The position numbers were made by a program, and so were the translations under genes. From the NCBI GenBank assembly GCA_963693315.1, contig OY856186.1, positions 235,395,135-235,459,134 on the forward strand: DNA of 64,000 nucleotides. Reading direction: 5' to 3'. The notes under the pieces are model-generated. The model saw only the letters and a list, made by a program, of their open reading frames with translations. It had not been told where the DNA came from and did not search any database. Positions 44,460 through 59,400 of the stretch are shown piece after piece (within the stretch, counting starts at the first letter, position 1; every line of letters begins with the position of its first letter). The stretch comes from Diogma glabrata. Taxonomy: Eukaryota; Arthropoda; Insecta; Diptera; Cylindrotomidae.

Positions 44460-47400
44460 CTGAAAAAAAATTAAAAAACAAAATAATATTTTTAAAATTC
44501 AATAAATTATAATTATTCAAACCAAACCCAAATAATAAATAGTAGTTTAATGAAATTATATTGAAATGATATCGTTTCTGTCACAAATGACATATCTTTA
44601 ACTAAAGTTTGATCTTTTGAAATGGTCCAAATCGATGAGTTTGAAAACTTATAGCTAAAGCTTAAAATGATAATATGTTTAATGAATAACGACTAAAGCA
44701 TTAGTATATATAACCCACAGTTTTTCCAATAGAAACACAAAAAAAAACATGACTAATTTTTACTTATTGAGACATGTGATGAATATTATAAAAATTAAAT
44801 GAAATTTTAATCTTTCATGATTTCAAAATTATAATATAAATCTTACCAAATAAAATTATATAAAAAGGTAAAGCAGCGCAGCTCCGACAATAAAACAAAA
44901 TGGACGAATAATTTTGTTGTTTTGTGTAAAACATTAAATAATATAAAGTTATTCAAATAAAGGAATAGTAAGGTAAGTATATACTATACTCCTTAGGTTG
45001 TTATGCATTAATTTATAATGTTTTGTATGAATAATAAAAACAACAAAATTATACAAGGCGAAAATGTTTTTTCAGGGATCTCTAACTATATTATTATTGA
45101 TAAAAAATGTCATCATCACCACCACTATCATCATCATCACCACTATTATCTGGATGAGAATAACTTTGTGAAATATCAGATTCAATAAAATTTATTTGCG
45201 GAAAAATTTCATCGACATTTGATGTTTGATGGATGTAACTAGAAAAATAATTTAGTCGAAAAATAATATAAATACTTTTTTTTATAAATCATTTACGCTA
45301 TTATTGAGAGTTAAACTAATTACTTAACAGTATAGATTATTTATTATACATGCTTTTTATACTAATTTTATTGTAGGAGAATCGTGCATATTAATTATAT
45401 TAATATTAGTTATATAAAGATTTTGTTTTAATTTATATTTAAACCAATGAGAAATTATTAAATTTTTTAAAAAATCATGTAAGCGGTTCAGAACCGTTTC
45501 GGTAGTGTGGTAAAGAGCACAGTCTTGCATGAACCATGCATCAGCAATCCCATGTATTCCCATTCCTATTAGGCTTGGACTGAAATGTTTTTCAAGCAAA
45601 ATCAAATCATTTTTCGAACATAAGCACTTCGAAAATCGACCGATAAGCAATGATTGGTTTGGTGGTAACACTGAAAAAAGCATGTTCTATTTCCATTTGA
45701 AATTCACTTGTCTCCACCCCACCACGGGGTAGATATCTCGAATAGAACTCAGAAATTGATTCAACAACTGTATTGGTACAGAACGATGTGATTGAGACAA
45801 CGCACGTTTATGTGAAAATTAAATTTAGTTCAATTAATTTAAAATACTTCAATTTTAAAATGAAAAATTCATAAATTAAGGCCAAAGAAAATTGATGATA
45901 GAAATAGTTATTAACTTTATTCAACTACAGTTACATATATCGAATGTAACACTTTATATGCTGAAAGTCTGTGTCTCAATTATGCTGAAATTTTTCGCAC
46001 GCATTTTTTCTTTGTTTGAATAATAAACTGCCAACTTCGAGATGTGGTTGCAATTACTTTAATTTTTTTTAAGTGTATGTATATCCAGAATGAAGTTAAT
46101 GATAACCAGCGAGTTCTGTCCGTTGTTCATGTGAGAAATTTCTCGACCAACCTATGTCAACTGGCAAACGCGAGGGAAACAAAAAAATAGTTATCACTTC
46201 TCGCAGCGGGTAAAAGTTTCATTTATTTCTATACTCTATTGGTGCATTATCATTTTGAATCTGGTAAATAGAAAAAAATGACATATTTTCCCTTGTTTAA
46301 ATTCGCGCAAAAATGTACATTAAATTTATTCATGAATATGTGCAACTTTATTTGTCGCTAAGAAAGAAACAAAAATAATCGTTCTCCTGAAATATTTCTC
46401 TCATTTTGTTGTGGGACTGACGGTACACGGTTATATTTTTATCGGGTAACTCATTTTTGTATTATAAAAAATGGTTTTTTATCATGTTCCATTTTTTTAC
46501 GACATGTGGTAATCAATACCCCGCCGGAATTTCGACTTCCAGTGGTCGGACTGAAAAATCGCGGTCGAAAATTTGTCGAACAATATAACCCTTCAATTTC
46601 ACTAACTTTTGTTAAACAATCCTGTACAAATTAGCTTTGTGGTAATTTATTTTAAATACCTCGGTATTTTGGGGTGCATGAGTTATCGGACTCTACAAAT
46701 AGTAGAGACATTTTTTTGATAAGTTTAACATCGTTTTCTAAAACAAATTTCCACCGCCTTTTAATAACAAACAAAATGTAGTATACGATTTACAAGACCA
46801 CGTGAAATCGCCATGTTTCGGAGTTTTTCGACCGAAAAAGCGGTCGAATCAAGGAAAATAGCAAGTTTTCGGACTTGGCAAAAACAGGCCCCTTACGAAG
46901 TATAAAATATGTGGTAATCATCAAATGAAAAGCGTAAGGGTACTTTTGCTACTACACCGATGTGACCTTTTACTCTGGGGTTGGTGACCACCCTATCTCG
47001 GGGATGGAAACTTTTATGCTAAAAATACTTTTAAGGATTCAATGTTCCATGAAGTTTTTTTTCGAAAAGTCAATATTTTTGAGATGTGACTGACAATTTT
47101 AACTGAAAATTAACGCATGTTTTTCAGTTTTTTCCATATATTGGGATTACACAAGTTCTAATCGTTTTTCTTGCTAAAATTATAATAATAATAATAATAA
47201 TAATTAATTATTTAATCAAAATAATTTTCATCTGTATCTACAATCTACTGCCATCTTTCGGGTAGTAAACGAATTCCGTGGGTGAACAATACTGGTTGCT
47301 TGGAGGCGATTTATTCCTCGACCCAATTTAAAAATGCGGCAGTGCTGGTCAGCCAGGACCGCCTGCATAGACCGAAACAAGGGATAGAAGTTCGCTCCCC

Positions 47401-50400
47401 TTATATGTAGATTTTGCCAACAACAGCAACATAAAGCCTAGCGTTGTCATGGTGCAAAATCAATTTATCGTGGCGATTGTGCCATTCAGTCCGTTTTACG
47501 CCCACGGCTTGCTTCAAACGAATCAGTTGACGTCGGTAACCTTCCTCCGTGATTGTTTCGCCAGCTTTCAACAAATCATAATATACCACACCTCCCTGAT
47601 CCCACCAAATGGGACCATTACCTTCGCAAATAAATATCCGGTTTTGGCCTCGACGGTTGACCAAGAATATCCGGTTTGGCCTAAACCATACCGGTGGATG
47701 TTCCCCGTAAACATATGCGATCAAAAAATTAAAAAGTACAACCTTCCACAAATGGTTATTATTTGACACGTAATCGACATTTTGAACACCACCAAATAAC
47801 TCAAAATGTTTACATTTTTCGAAAAAATCATCATAACCAAAACTGCAGCTTGTGAAAAACAACAAATGAATTTATTTTTTTTGTTGTAACTATGAGCACA
47901 ATATTAACTGAGTTATGGCTTGTTAAATGTAAACTATTGTTTATCGAATACAAAAAACGAAACATTCAACAATAATGGGAAAACGGTTAAGGTAGGTATT
48001 CTTAAAATGCAGTAGAACGCCAATAAGCTCATTAAACGCACTTTCTATATGTTCGATTATAGTTAAAATGCAGTGCGCATTTATAAATTCAATTTTTTGA
48101 ACTTTTTATATACAACGCTGTAAAATAGTCAAAATAAATTAAAAGTAACAAATAAATGGTCGGACACGGTGCGGTGCGGTTAATAAAATTAAAAATAATT
48201 TCTATTGAATTCTATTAATTTTGCGATTGCAATTGCGATTTCTATTATTTTTGTTGTTAAAAGTTAGGCATGTTTAGTGTTAATTATAATGAATTATACA
48301 TTAACATCTCTGAATATCCGAAGATACCAATGCCAATTAGGAAGAGGATTCTAAATTATATTTTTTTTTAGGAATTTATGAACATCGGTTTTAAAATTTT
48401 GAGGATTAAAATTAACAGGCAAAACTCGGTTAAGAAAATCACGCTGAAAGACAACATTTACCTGGCCATATATGCCATTTTCTCTTTCTTTTCTTTTTAT
48501 TTAAGCCACAAATTTTAATATATATTGAATACAAGAAGCAAAAATAAAATACATTTGATTTTTTTCAGTAAAACGTATTATATGTTTGACATTTAACGCT
48601 AGAACGCACTGTAACTATACTCGATGACTTTAAAATAACTACCGATAAAAGGACCCTTGCATTGAAACTAAGGCCAATTATAACAAAAATAAAGTCGTTT
48701 TCTCAAATAACTCAAAAACTAGTAACTCTACTAACAAGGTAAAATTGCTAAGGGCAAAAATGTAAGTGTTACTGAAAATTTTGCTTTTTTTTATAAGACA
48801 AAAAATAAATGAGATACAGCCATTCAAAGTATGTGATGCTTGCAAATAGTACCTTCTTCGAACCCTTACATCTCACGCGTTTTAAAAACGAAAGGCTTCA
48901 AATAAGGGGCTTAATACAAGCTACGGTCTTGTAGTTCTTCAAATTCCCTACAAAATGGTTTTTTTTGGGGACCCGCTAGCCTAATTTTTTTTAAAATTAA
49001 GTGAGATATCGATAAAAACCAATCACTTATTTCGCACTTCGGCGCACGTACATTGGAGCAATACATTACCGAATTTTTGCGGCAGGTACCATCTTTGAGA
49101 GCACTGCTGTAACATAGAGTATGGGAAGAAAATAGACAGCTCAGCTGGGTTGTCACACCCATAGAACAAAAATAAAACTTTGTTCGAATAGCTACTGTTA
49201 CGATACGATCATCAATATTTCAAAATTATTTGAGGGTTGTGAACTCAACATAATTGATGGTAGCTGGGATCTTTGGATGTTTTGGAGGGTTTACTAAATC
49301 CCGAATTACCTTACGAAGTAATCACTTTCAACAGAAACATTTTTAGACATCAGATTTTTTTACTTTATATTTTTTTTAATTTCAAATGCATAAACGGCTA
49401 CCTCAATTTTCAATCGATTTCCTCTATGTTTATAATAAGGGTATAATTTTTTTGATCTAATTGAAAAATGACACGATTTAAGACATCAGGCAGAAATATT
49501 TTACAGGAATACCGCCGAACTAGAATAAATTTTGAAAGGTGCTAGGTACTGTGCAATACTGATATATGGAACTACAGCAGATATAGAGCAAAATAAATTC
49601 CAAAATATCGAAGACTTAGAAAAGCATCTAGAGCATAAACGATATGATTCCTTTATATTAAAGCTACTATTAAAAACAGTGGCGTCAAATTATCATCCCT
49701 TGTTTCTACTATAGATGCCTTAAATGAGCACATAAAAAGAACTTATTTGCAAATCCAATTGTGGCTTGGAAACAGCAGAATTAGTTCAACTGATGATTGG
49801 GGATGGATTAATTCTGAAGGATCTTTACAACCCTATCAGAATCCAAAAAATGCGTGCACCGGCAAACCTTTTAAAATGATTTTCTGTAATTGAAAAAAAG
49901 GATGTGGCGCATTATGTAGCTGCCGGAAAGTTGGACTTTTTCCAACGCAACTTGTAGTGGATGCTCCGGCGAAAACTGCCATAATATTGCTCCGATTTTT
50001 TATCAAGAAGAGGAGAAGATTTATAGTGACGGAGGTATCCGATAAATTTATCCACGATAAATCTGATAAAAGTGTTAATTGAAACAACAGATAATCCTTT
50101 TTTTCTCTAAATAATTCTGATATAGTTGAGTTTAATAATAACAATATCAATTTTCAAATCCTTAAGCCGCAATTAGACTATTGCAGAACTCTGCAATATT
50201 TCTGCAATGGTAGTGTGTAAAATATTCATTGCAGAAAAGTTTGGCAATGAACTCATTGCAAAACACTGCAATGACTCATTGCAATGTTTTACAATAAGTT
50301 CATTGCCAAACTTTTCTGCAATGAATATTTTACACACTACCATTGCACGACTATTGCAGAAATATTGCAGAGTTCTGCAATAGTCTAATTGCGGCTTTAG

Positions 50401-53400
50401 TCAGTGAGAAATTGATTGAAAGGCAGTTGGGGTTCGTTTTAAATCATCAAAAAACTCAAAGAGAATTTCGTGTAATAAAAATTAATATAAATGAATTTTC
50501 AGAAACAATAGTCAAGTATAACTTTTTAAAAGTGTCGCGTAACGTTGTTTTAAATTAAAGGTTTTTTCAATAAAAAGATCACATTCGTTAAAAAATAATT
50601 TTATTCTCTTCCATTTAATTATATCAGCTTTATTTGTATGTTCTTTCGATAATAATAGTATGTATTATTGTATTGTTTTCTAACCTATAGCCTAATGAAC
50701 TTAACCAATTGTCTAATGAAAATATTCCTATAAAAAAATTTTCATTATTCAATTGGTATGATTCCATTGGTCAAATTGTTTTGATTTCATTAAAATTATT
50801 TTCAAATTATAATCACAATTGCTTTGATAAGTTTTGTTCAAATTCTCTTATTTCGTTTAGTTTAACTTGGTTGATTGTATGAGATGGGCGTTTTTTATCA
50901 TCAGGGTTTTTTTTAATAAGAAATTTGATTTACCAATTAAAACAATAAAGATTTATTGTTTTAATTGAAGAAAATGTTTTTATTTTTTATAATACACAAT
51001 TCTTTGTCAGAGAATAAAGTATTGTTTCGATTCGTGTTTAATGAATTTTATTCTATCGCAAACTAAAATTCTCGCTCGTGCCTCGCTCAAATTTTAAACT
51101 TTTGCTTGAGAATAAACTATTTCATTATACACTCATTGATTAAACTACTATTTATCGATTATACGTAATTAATTCCCAATCTAAAATTCATCGACTAGAC
51201 AGATACAAGACAAACAGAAAATCGCCACCTATCTCCTTCGACATATAATAAGATTTACAGAAAGAATGAATCGCTTCCTGGCCCATTAGAAGTAACAACA
51301 CATCGTTCCACAAACTAATTATTTTGGTATTATAAACTTCTGCCACATATAAGTTATATTATTAAAAATATTAAAAAGTTTTTTCACCAATATTGTTAGT
51401 AAAAGAAAAAATTGATTATATCAAATACCATAAAATGTACAAATAAATAAGAAATAAAGAGAACTACTTACGTTGATTGGAATGTTTGTGTCAGTTCATG
51501 TCTTAATTCTCCTTTTGTATTGATTGTGAATATTCTATGAATTGGTATACCAACAGCACGATATGCCCATACATCATTTATGCGATTACCGTATCCAGCA
51601 TAAAATGGATTTTTATCAGGGAACAATGCTTGAATATCTGATAAACACGCAATTTTAAACTCTTCTGGTTTACGTTCAATAACTTCACGATGAAATGCCG
51701 ATATTAATGATGTTGGGTTTAATAATAATGGTCCATCGGGTAATTTAACATCACCTTGCCGAATTGAACGTAAATATTCGCGTGTTGCCTGAAATAACAA
51801 AAATAAAATTAAGAATATTAATTGACAGTTAGTTAAATTTATGTCGAAAATTAATCAAATCAAATCTAAAAATATTTATGATATTTACTTCTCGGGTTCA
51901 GGTAAACCACTTGTATCCACAATTAAATAGAACAATTGCAAGAATTAATGAATCGTGACAATAAGAGACAAGTGTTCTTTGCTCCCATATTTCAACGATT
52001 TTCCCAATTGGTCGGGTGGATCGTCTAAACGCAGATAGTTTTTTAGATAAGGCTATGACTTTTGCCTGGTTAAGAAAAGGAGACTGACGAAACCAATCGA
52101 TAACTCACTCCAACAATAACTGTTGTCTGAACCGATTTTATTGTGAGTGTAGTATACTAGCAAAGAAATGTATCAGCATCAGTCAATGTGAAGGCAATAA
52201 CAACAATTTTAGATTGGTAGCGGTGTGAATGTCATTATGTAGTTGTGACGGGTGCGGTATTTCCTTTGCCTCCATGTCCAAATTTTCAGGAAATTTGGTA
52301 CTGCTCTTGGACTTTACCACAAATCTTTTATCGTCAGCTCGGTTGAGTTATTAGGACAATTGAATAGGTATTACATCATGTGGCGTGCCCTCACATGCGG
52401 GACACTTGCCAACTATTACAGGGCAAATTTTACTCATGTAGTTGTTTCAAATGCGTGAACAATCAGATCTTACTTGCGCTAGAATGGATCTGGTGCTGCG
52501 AGGTAATTGGACCTCGCGATTTATGGTGATTTTTCATTTAGAACTCGATTTGGGGCGTAGTTCCTTATTGTCTTCAACAGCTTTGGTGTAAAGTGTTTTC
52601 AAACCAGTTTTATAACTAAGGTCGTTAGCATGTTATTGAGTTGATATTTTTCTCTACACTTCTCTAAATACACTATAATTGGTAATTGAATACCTAAACA
52701 GAAATACCTAATGATTGAAAAAATTCAACTCAACTCAGCTCAAAGTGGTTAAATAATGATCAAGTTTAATGATCAACTTGAAATGTGTTTGCCAAAACAA
52801 TTTCGAATCTTTCTCACTGATGAGGACGGTTCATCCGTAACATGGAAAAGAGAAAAATAGAGATTTTCTCTGTGATAAATCCAAAATATACTCTCGAATT
52901 GAAAAATTCAAATGACTTCCTTAAGTGCTTGAGTTTAAGTGCTCACAAACAAATCCCTAATAATTACACTGTATTATATTATCGATCTTGTTTATGAGAC
53001 CGGTGCAATTTAGTTGCATAATTTTCACATCACTTTGGGGTGCCCGGATGCGTGTTCATTGTGTTTTGTTGCGAGTTTGTGTTGGTATGTTGACTAGATG
53101 TTTGACAACCTGGCCCTATGAAGTTTTGGGTTCATTAATTATGGGTGGCAAGGCCTGAGCAGTTCTTGAGGTTATAACATTCCTTACGGATGTTACACTG
53201 GATGTATGTTGTTTGCCCTTAAAAGGTTTTGCATATTGCACAATGCCATATTTAGTTGGTCCAGGATTTCTTTTAATACCAGTCATGACGAGGAGAGTTT
53301 ACAGCAGTGAGCTCAGTGACTGGTGTTACTTTACCCAAAACAGGGAACTATTTGCACCTTTCGTCGAAATTGTTGTAATGGTCCTTGGTCAAAACTGGGT

Positions 53401-56400
53401 GCCGAATACTTCTGATGCGTAAATCCGTTCATTTTGAAAAGCATGTCATTATCTTTATCATGCCATCAATGTCATAATTATCATATTTTATTGTCTTGAT
53501 GGAAAAACAGATCTCAGCAAAAGATTTGCTACAGATTATTGGCGTCATTTAAACGAAATCACCAAAAATTCATACACACTTCTCAGAGTAAATAATTTAG
53601 GATGAAACAAGCCATGGTATATACGAGAGTGTCTAAGTTGCGTCTGGAAAACATTTAAACGATTGTCGATCAATGTACACCGTGGAAGCCATAATGATTT
53701 TTTAGCATTACTCACCGTTTATGTAATGTTTATAAGGAAAATTCACTCTGAAACCGCTTATGATAAGTGATAACAGATTCAATGTTGCTTTCTCTGCTTC
53801 TTTTAAATCAACAGGTTTGATTTTGGTTATCAAGAAATACAGAAAACAAAAGAAAAGATTATTTATTACGATCTTCTATTACCCTGGGTACCCTGGGCCG
53901 ACGTTAAGCTGTTCACAAGCAGCAGTCAACTCTTAACGCCATTCTCGACTAAAAACTAACTTTGAGCAATCAGATCAGAAAACGCTAGCGGTAGGGTGCT
54001 CTTCAATATACCTAACGTTGTTTTAAGAAATATGGTAACAACAGTGAAATGGCGCATGAATGTCATACAAATTACAGAAAACTGCTGAAACTAAAATGAA
54101 AGAATGCATTGTTTACACTTCCAATTTTCAAAAATGGGCGTTGAGCTGGAATATATATGTAGGCGAATCGAATAGTGGGACAAGTACGAGTGGATATAGA
54201 AGGCTCCAATTTTCGCTTAAAAAATGCTCAATCGCTATTCAATCTATGGCAGCTTTGTAACTAACTTCCTCTAACATTTTTTGCCCGATGCTCCATGTAA
54301 AATTGTAGGCTGTTCTCTGGAAAAATCAAAACCTTTTACATTTTGTCCTTTTTTCAAAAGCCTAAGTGCAGCTTGTCATTTATGACTTATGAAACTGTTT
54401 TTGCGTAAGAGTAGTGGAAACATAAAAGGTAGTTAATGATGTTAAAATAAATTTTAAGCGATCAATTTAACTGGATTATTTACGTAATTTTTAATTATTT
54501 GCTCTAATTATTTGTGGTAAGAAACATAAGATATGACTACTTTGAACTGTTTCAAGCCACTGAATGCAAGAGTAGATATTGGAGGAAATGATATGGCTAA
54601 TCCTTTGGGTAACCAACGAGTAGTAACTTAGTTATTTGACCTCTTTGACTTCTTTTTCAAAATTAACCGTCGCAGATAAAATCTAGCCTATGATCTTGTA
54701 AAATTTGTCTTGGAAATGATTGTTTATTAAAGGTAATCGCCTTCCGACAAAATATTTGGCATCATTTGGTATTCATTAAAAACACTCAAAAAATTCACAA
54801 ACTAGCACCCATCAAAGGTTTAAAATTCACTTAGATTTTTCATCATTTACACGAATTCACACAATAAACAAATATAAAAACAACAAATAAAAAGATAAAT
54901 GAAAATTAGAAAATATCAAACATGGTTTACCCTTGATTGTCCAATAGCACGAGCTGATAAATATAATAATTTATACCCATTTTCTTCAATTTTTGAAAAT
55001 AATTGCGCCACTCCAATTTGCGCCCAATCCTTGCCAACCATTGGTAATATATGTCCTAATACATCAGATTTTGTGATCGTTCCATCAATATCCGATATAA
55101 CAACTTTATCATTATATTTCCACTTAAATAAATAACACTTACAACGTGTTGTACCCTGATACGCCGTGGTAACACTAAAAACAACCTCATTCATACCATC
55201 CTTTAAATTTAAACATTCAATTTGATCCGTTGATAAGCGTAAAGTTTTCTTAAATTTATCATTTAAAGTTTTTAATGAGATCGATGCATCATTTAAAGTT
55301 TTATCTAAACTTTCTGAATTATCACTTTGTAACGATAGATTTAAATTTGTTTTAATATTAATTTCATCTTTGGTTTCGGGGGAAGTCGAACGTGATGTTT
55401 GGGTTTCTGCATTTATTGGTTGAATTACATCACTTAAATGATCTTTTAATGTTGATGAAATTGTTGTGTTAGGGGTTGCAGGAATTGATGATGTTTCTGA
55501 TACAGATTTTGTTTGACGGCGTAATAAACCAAAAAAGTTATAGTATGGTCGTTTCGGTTCTTGTTCCTGTAATGTTGAATGATTTAACTCCGCTGATTTT
55601 ATTGCTGGTATATTCATTAACGTATCAATCGTATCCTAGTTCAAATAAAAAAAAATATAACTTTAATTTTTGTTATATGAATTAAAAATTAAAAATATAT
55701 TACACTTGGCAAAGATTTTTGGAATGTTATCATTGTCATGACAATTGGACATGCAGCAGCCCAACTAAAATATTTACAATTTAAACGTACGACTAAATTA
55801 GGTGAGGAAAAAATGGAAGGATTTTGACAAACCTGAAAAAAATTTTAATAGATAAAATATAAAAGATTTTTTGGAATATAATATATTTTTCTGTACATAC
55901 ATCAGCATATTTAATCATGTGACGATCAAAATCTTCATCAAGTGGACCACCGTTTTCTAAACCTCCACACAATGACATCGCAACTAAGCTTGGATAACGT
56001 CTAAATTTAAAAAAAAATTTAATATAAATGTACTTTAATAAACCAAATTTGTTTTCTTACGTATCAACATTCTTTCCTTCTTCATAATCAGAATCAGAAT
56101 TTTTTGCTGCTTCCATTGAATTAGGACTTTGTGGCAATGATGTGCCATTACCACTTTCACGATCTTCTTCATTGAAATTTTTCGATTCTTTTTCTAGATT
56201 TGTTTCTCTTATTTTTAATGCTGTTGATCGATTTGGTTGTAAATAGAGAGCTGCTACTTCAGGATCCATACCTTCAGCATTTAAATCAGATAAATATAAT
56301 CCTTCCGATACACTTTTACGCATTTTTTTAGATTGTTTCATAAAACTAAACATTCCAGTTAACATTGAAATTCTTTGTGCTTGTTTTGCTATTTAGATTT

Positions 56401-59400
56401 ATTTGTTTTGAAAAATGGTCGGAAAAAAGTTATATTTTGTTGTTAGTTACAGAATTTATTAGAATAATTATTTTGTAAAATAAAAAGATAATTATATATT
56501 TATTTCCAATTGTGAATTTCAATTATTTTATTTATTCGGATTGAACTGGTTTTGGAGGTTAAAATAACTTGTGTGTGTTAGTGAAAATTTCAAACCGCAA
56601 AGGACCGAAAATTATTTATCATAAAAATAAAAATTCAACTTACAATCATCTGTAATATTTTCTTTGATGTCATCCGGATGTGTTGGTAGTTCTCCCCATT
56701 TCCATGACGCTGAGTTTGTCATAACATTCGAATCACAACTTTTTTCACGTTGTGAAACCTCAAACTCGGTATCACTTTGAATTGGTGTACCAGGTCTTGA
56801 ACCTTGTGGACTCGAAACACTATTCGCAATTTCTGTATCACTAAAAAAATGTATATCCATATCACGATAACGTGCATTCATCGATATGTGTTTTTCTTCG
56901 TTTTCTTTTGTTTCCACATCTTGTAAAACTGTTTCAACTGTTTCATCAGATATTGGTGATTCATCGGTTGATGAACTTGTATTATTTGATATACCTACAA
57001 TTTCGCTTTCAACATCTGGTTGCTTTGATTGTATCGAATCTGCGGAACTACTTGCAGAATTTTTTCTTGTTGATTTCTTTTTCTTTGATGATTTCTTGCG
57101 ACGTTTCTTTTTTTCATCTTTTGTATCGACATCTAGTTTCGAATTTTTTTTCAATAGTTTCAATTCATCGTAACGAGGCAATTTATTATCATCCATTATC
57201 TCAATTTCATTTTTGCTTGGTATTGATATATCTGCTGTTGTTGTTTTCTCTGTTGCAATTGGTCGAAAACTTTGTTCATTTTCAGCATCGTTGTTTTGTT
57301 TTGTTGTTGTAATAGTTGACTCTGATATATCTTCTAGCTCTCCTAAATTTTGAAATGTTTCTTCATGTTCAGCCCATTCTTGCCGGATTTTTAAGGTTGT
57401 ATATTCTTTTTTTACAACCGATAAATCACGTCGCTCAATTGTATTATCTGTATGTCGTCTATGTGAGAAATCAGAAATTTGATTTTCAAATTTTTTTTCA
57501 GTCTCTTCAGTTTCTTTGGATAAATCGATTGAATTACGACGAGGCTTTGGAATTTGTATTTCAGTATCAGCACTAAAAATCATAAACATAAAATTTATTT
57601 TATTTTAACATATGTTTTTATATAATGATATAACAAAGTACAAACCTAAATGGTACAGTTTCTTCATAATTTACAAATTCACTTAATGGGTTTAATGGAA
57701 TAGGTGAGGTTGCTAAATTATCAGGTACTTCTTCATCATCATCAAAACATTCTTCAACAAAAAATGCTTCACCCGATTCACCTAATTTCATATGAATACT
57801 AACTGGTTCACCATTTATTTCGATATCCACCTGAAACGGTCGACAATGTCAAAAATTATAAATTCATCTCAGTATCAAATGTATAATTATTTTAAAGAAG
57901 GATTGAATTATTTATTTTATTTCTTAAGAGATATAATAAAGTCTTTGTGGCTTTGCAAAATACATGCAAATGAGAATAAAACGTAAAAATTAAAGGAACT
58001 GGTGGTACTCAAATTGTTGGTGGACTGAAGTTGGTGGACCAGTGATTTCGAGAAAAGGGCCAGACAAACGAAAATATATCCACTTGTAAAGAATGGATGT
58101 GCAGAATAACACATACGGCGAGATGAATACAAAATTGGATTAAACTTAAATGGTATGTACAATTAGTTGCGCAAATTTCTCCACACATGATAGCTAAAAT
58201 TTTATCTTCGTTATTATCTCCACTGAAACTGATGCAAACTCTATTCGCAAGTTTAGCTGTTTTTGTTGATAAATATTTAGCATTGATGAGTGGTCTGGTC
58301 ACAATTTTACTTGCGTGCAGCGCATTATCCTTTTTTTTTAGTTTTTATGTAAATTTTAAATTTTTACTTATGTATTAAACAAATGACCTCATTTTTTCTC
58401 ATCTACAAATTTAATTCCTTAGGAGGTGAAGGTTTTTCTTTGTTTTTTTTTTTTCTTGTTCATTTCTATCTTGTTAACAAAACTCACATATAAATTCATT
58501 TACGTTACCTTTTATTTATAATTTTAAAACAAGGTTTTGATTAGAATTCAATATTTTACATTGTTTTATGTTTTGTCATGGCTATTTTCTTTGTTAGGCA
58601 CTTTTTTAACTTATTTAGACATTACTATAAGTTTTTGCAGAATTCACGTAGGTATAACAGTTCTATGCTTTTTATAGGCGGATTTCTTTAACGCAATGTC
58701 CGAGGTTCAAGGATCTTATTTCAATTCTGCATAAATATTTAGAGTGAAATCTTGCTGAATCTTTTCCTCACGAAAATGATTGTTAGTGGAAAAGCGGAAA
58801 AAATTATATAAATGGTTGCTCTGTTTCACTCCTTTTTTCAGTTCAATCACATGTGCACAACATGAAACACAAAAACCAAAAGAACAGCACAACTAGCGTC
58901 TTTATGGATGGTGTTAAACCATCCGATGAAACATAATCTGACTGCAAATCTGTTTCCAGATCAGGCACAACTGAAGACAACTAGGTTTTAGAATATTTGA
59001 CGTAAAAACGAATTGAGGTCATTTAAATGTAAGAAATTCTCCTATGCAGAGGGAAAAAAATAAGCTTAAATTCGTATTGAAACTGAAATTTTGTGGCCGA
59101 AAATTGACAACTTGGCACACAAAGCAATTTGAAAAAGGAAAAAGGTCAAACAAACAAAGCTTCGTGTGGTTTTTTTTTGCATTTGGGCAGTTCCGCAGAA
59201 AGAGCAAACATCGCAAACATTTAATAACGTATTTGATAACCCCTTTTCAACTTTTAAGTATCAAATATATAAATAACTATGTATTTACTTTTTCTACAAA
59301 ATCTAATTAATGTTTTTAATGACATTAAAAACAATCAATATTTTGAAAAACTTTCTAGCACCTATATATAATATTTATTTAATTTCGTTCCTTATCAGTT

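Noticed and set aside
56872..57576. Several plus-strand open frames of 86-146 codons
   Set aside because: They are antisense to Lipin exon 3 and show no independent protein character.
58187..58378. Small hydrophobic open frame in Lipin intron 1
   Set aside because: Length and Leu/Phe bias are expected from AT-rich DNA; no start context or family resemblance.
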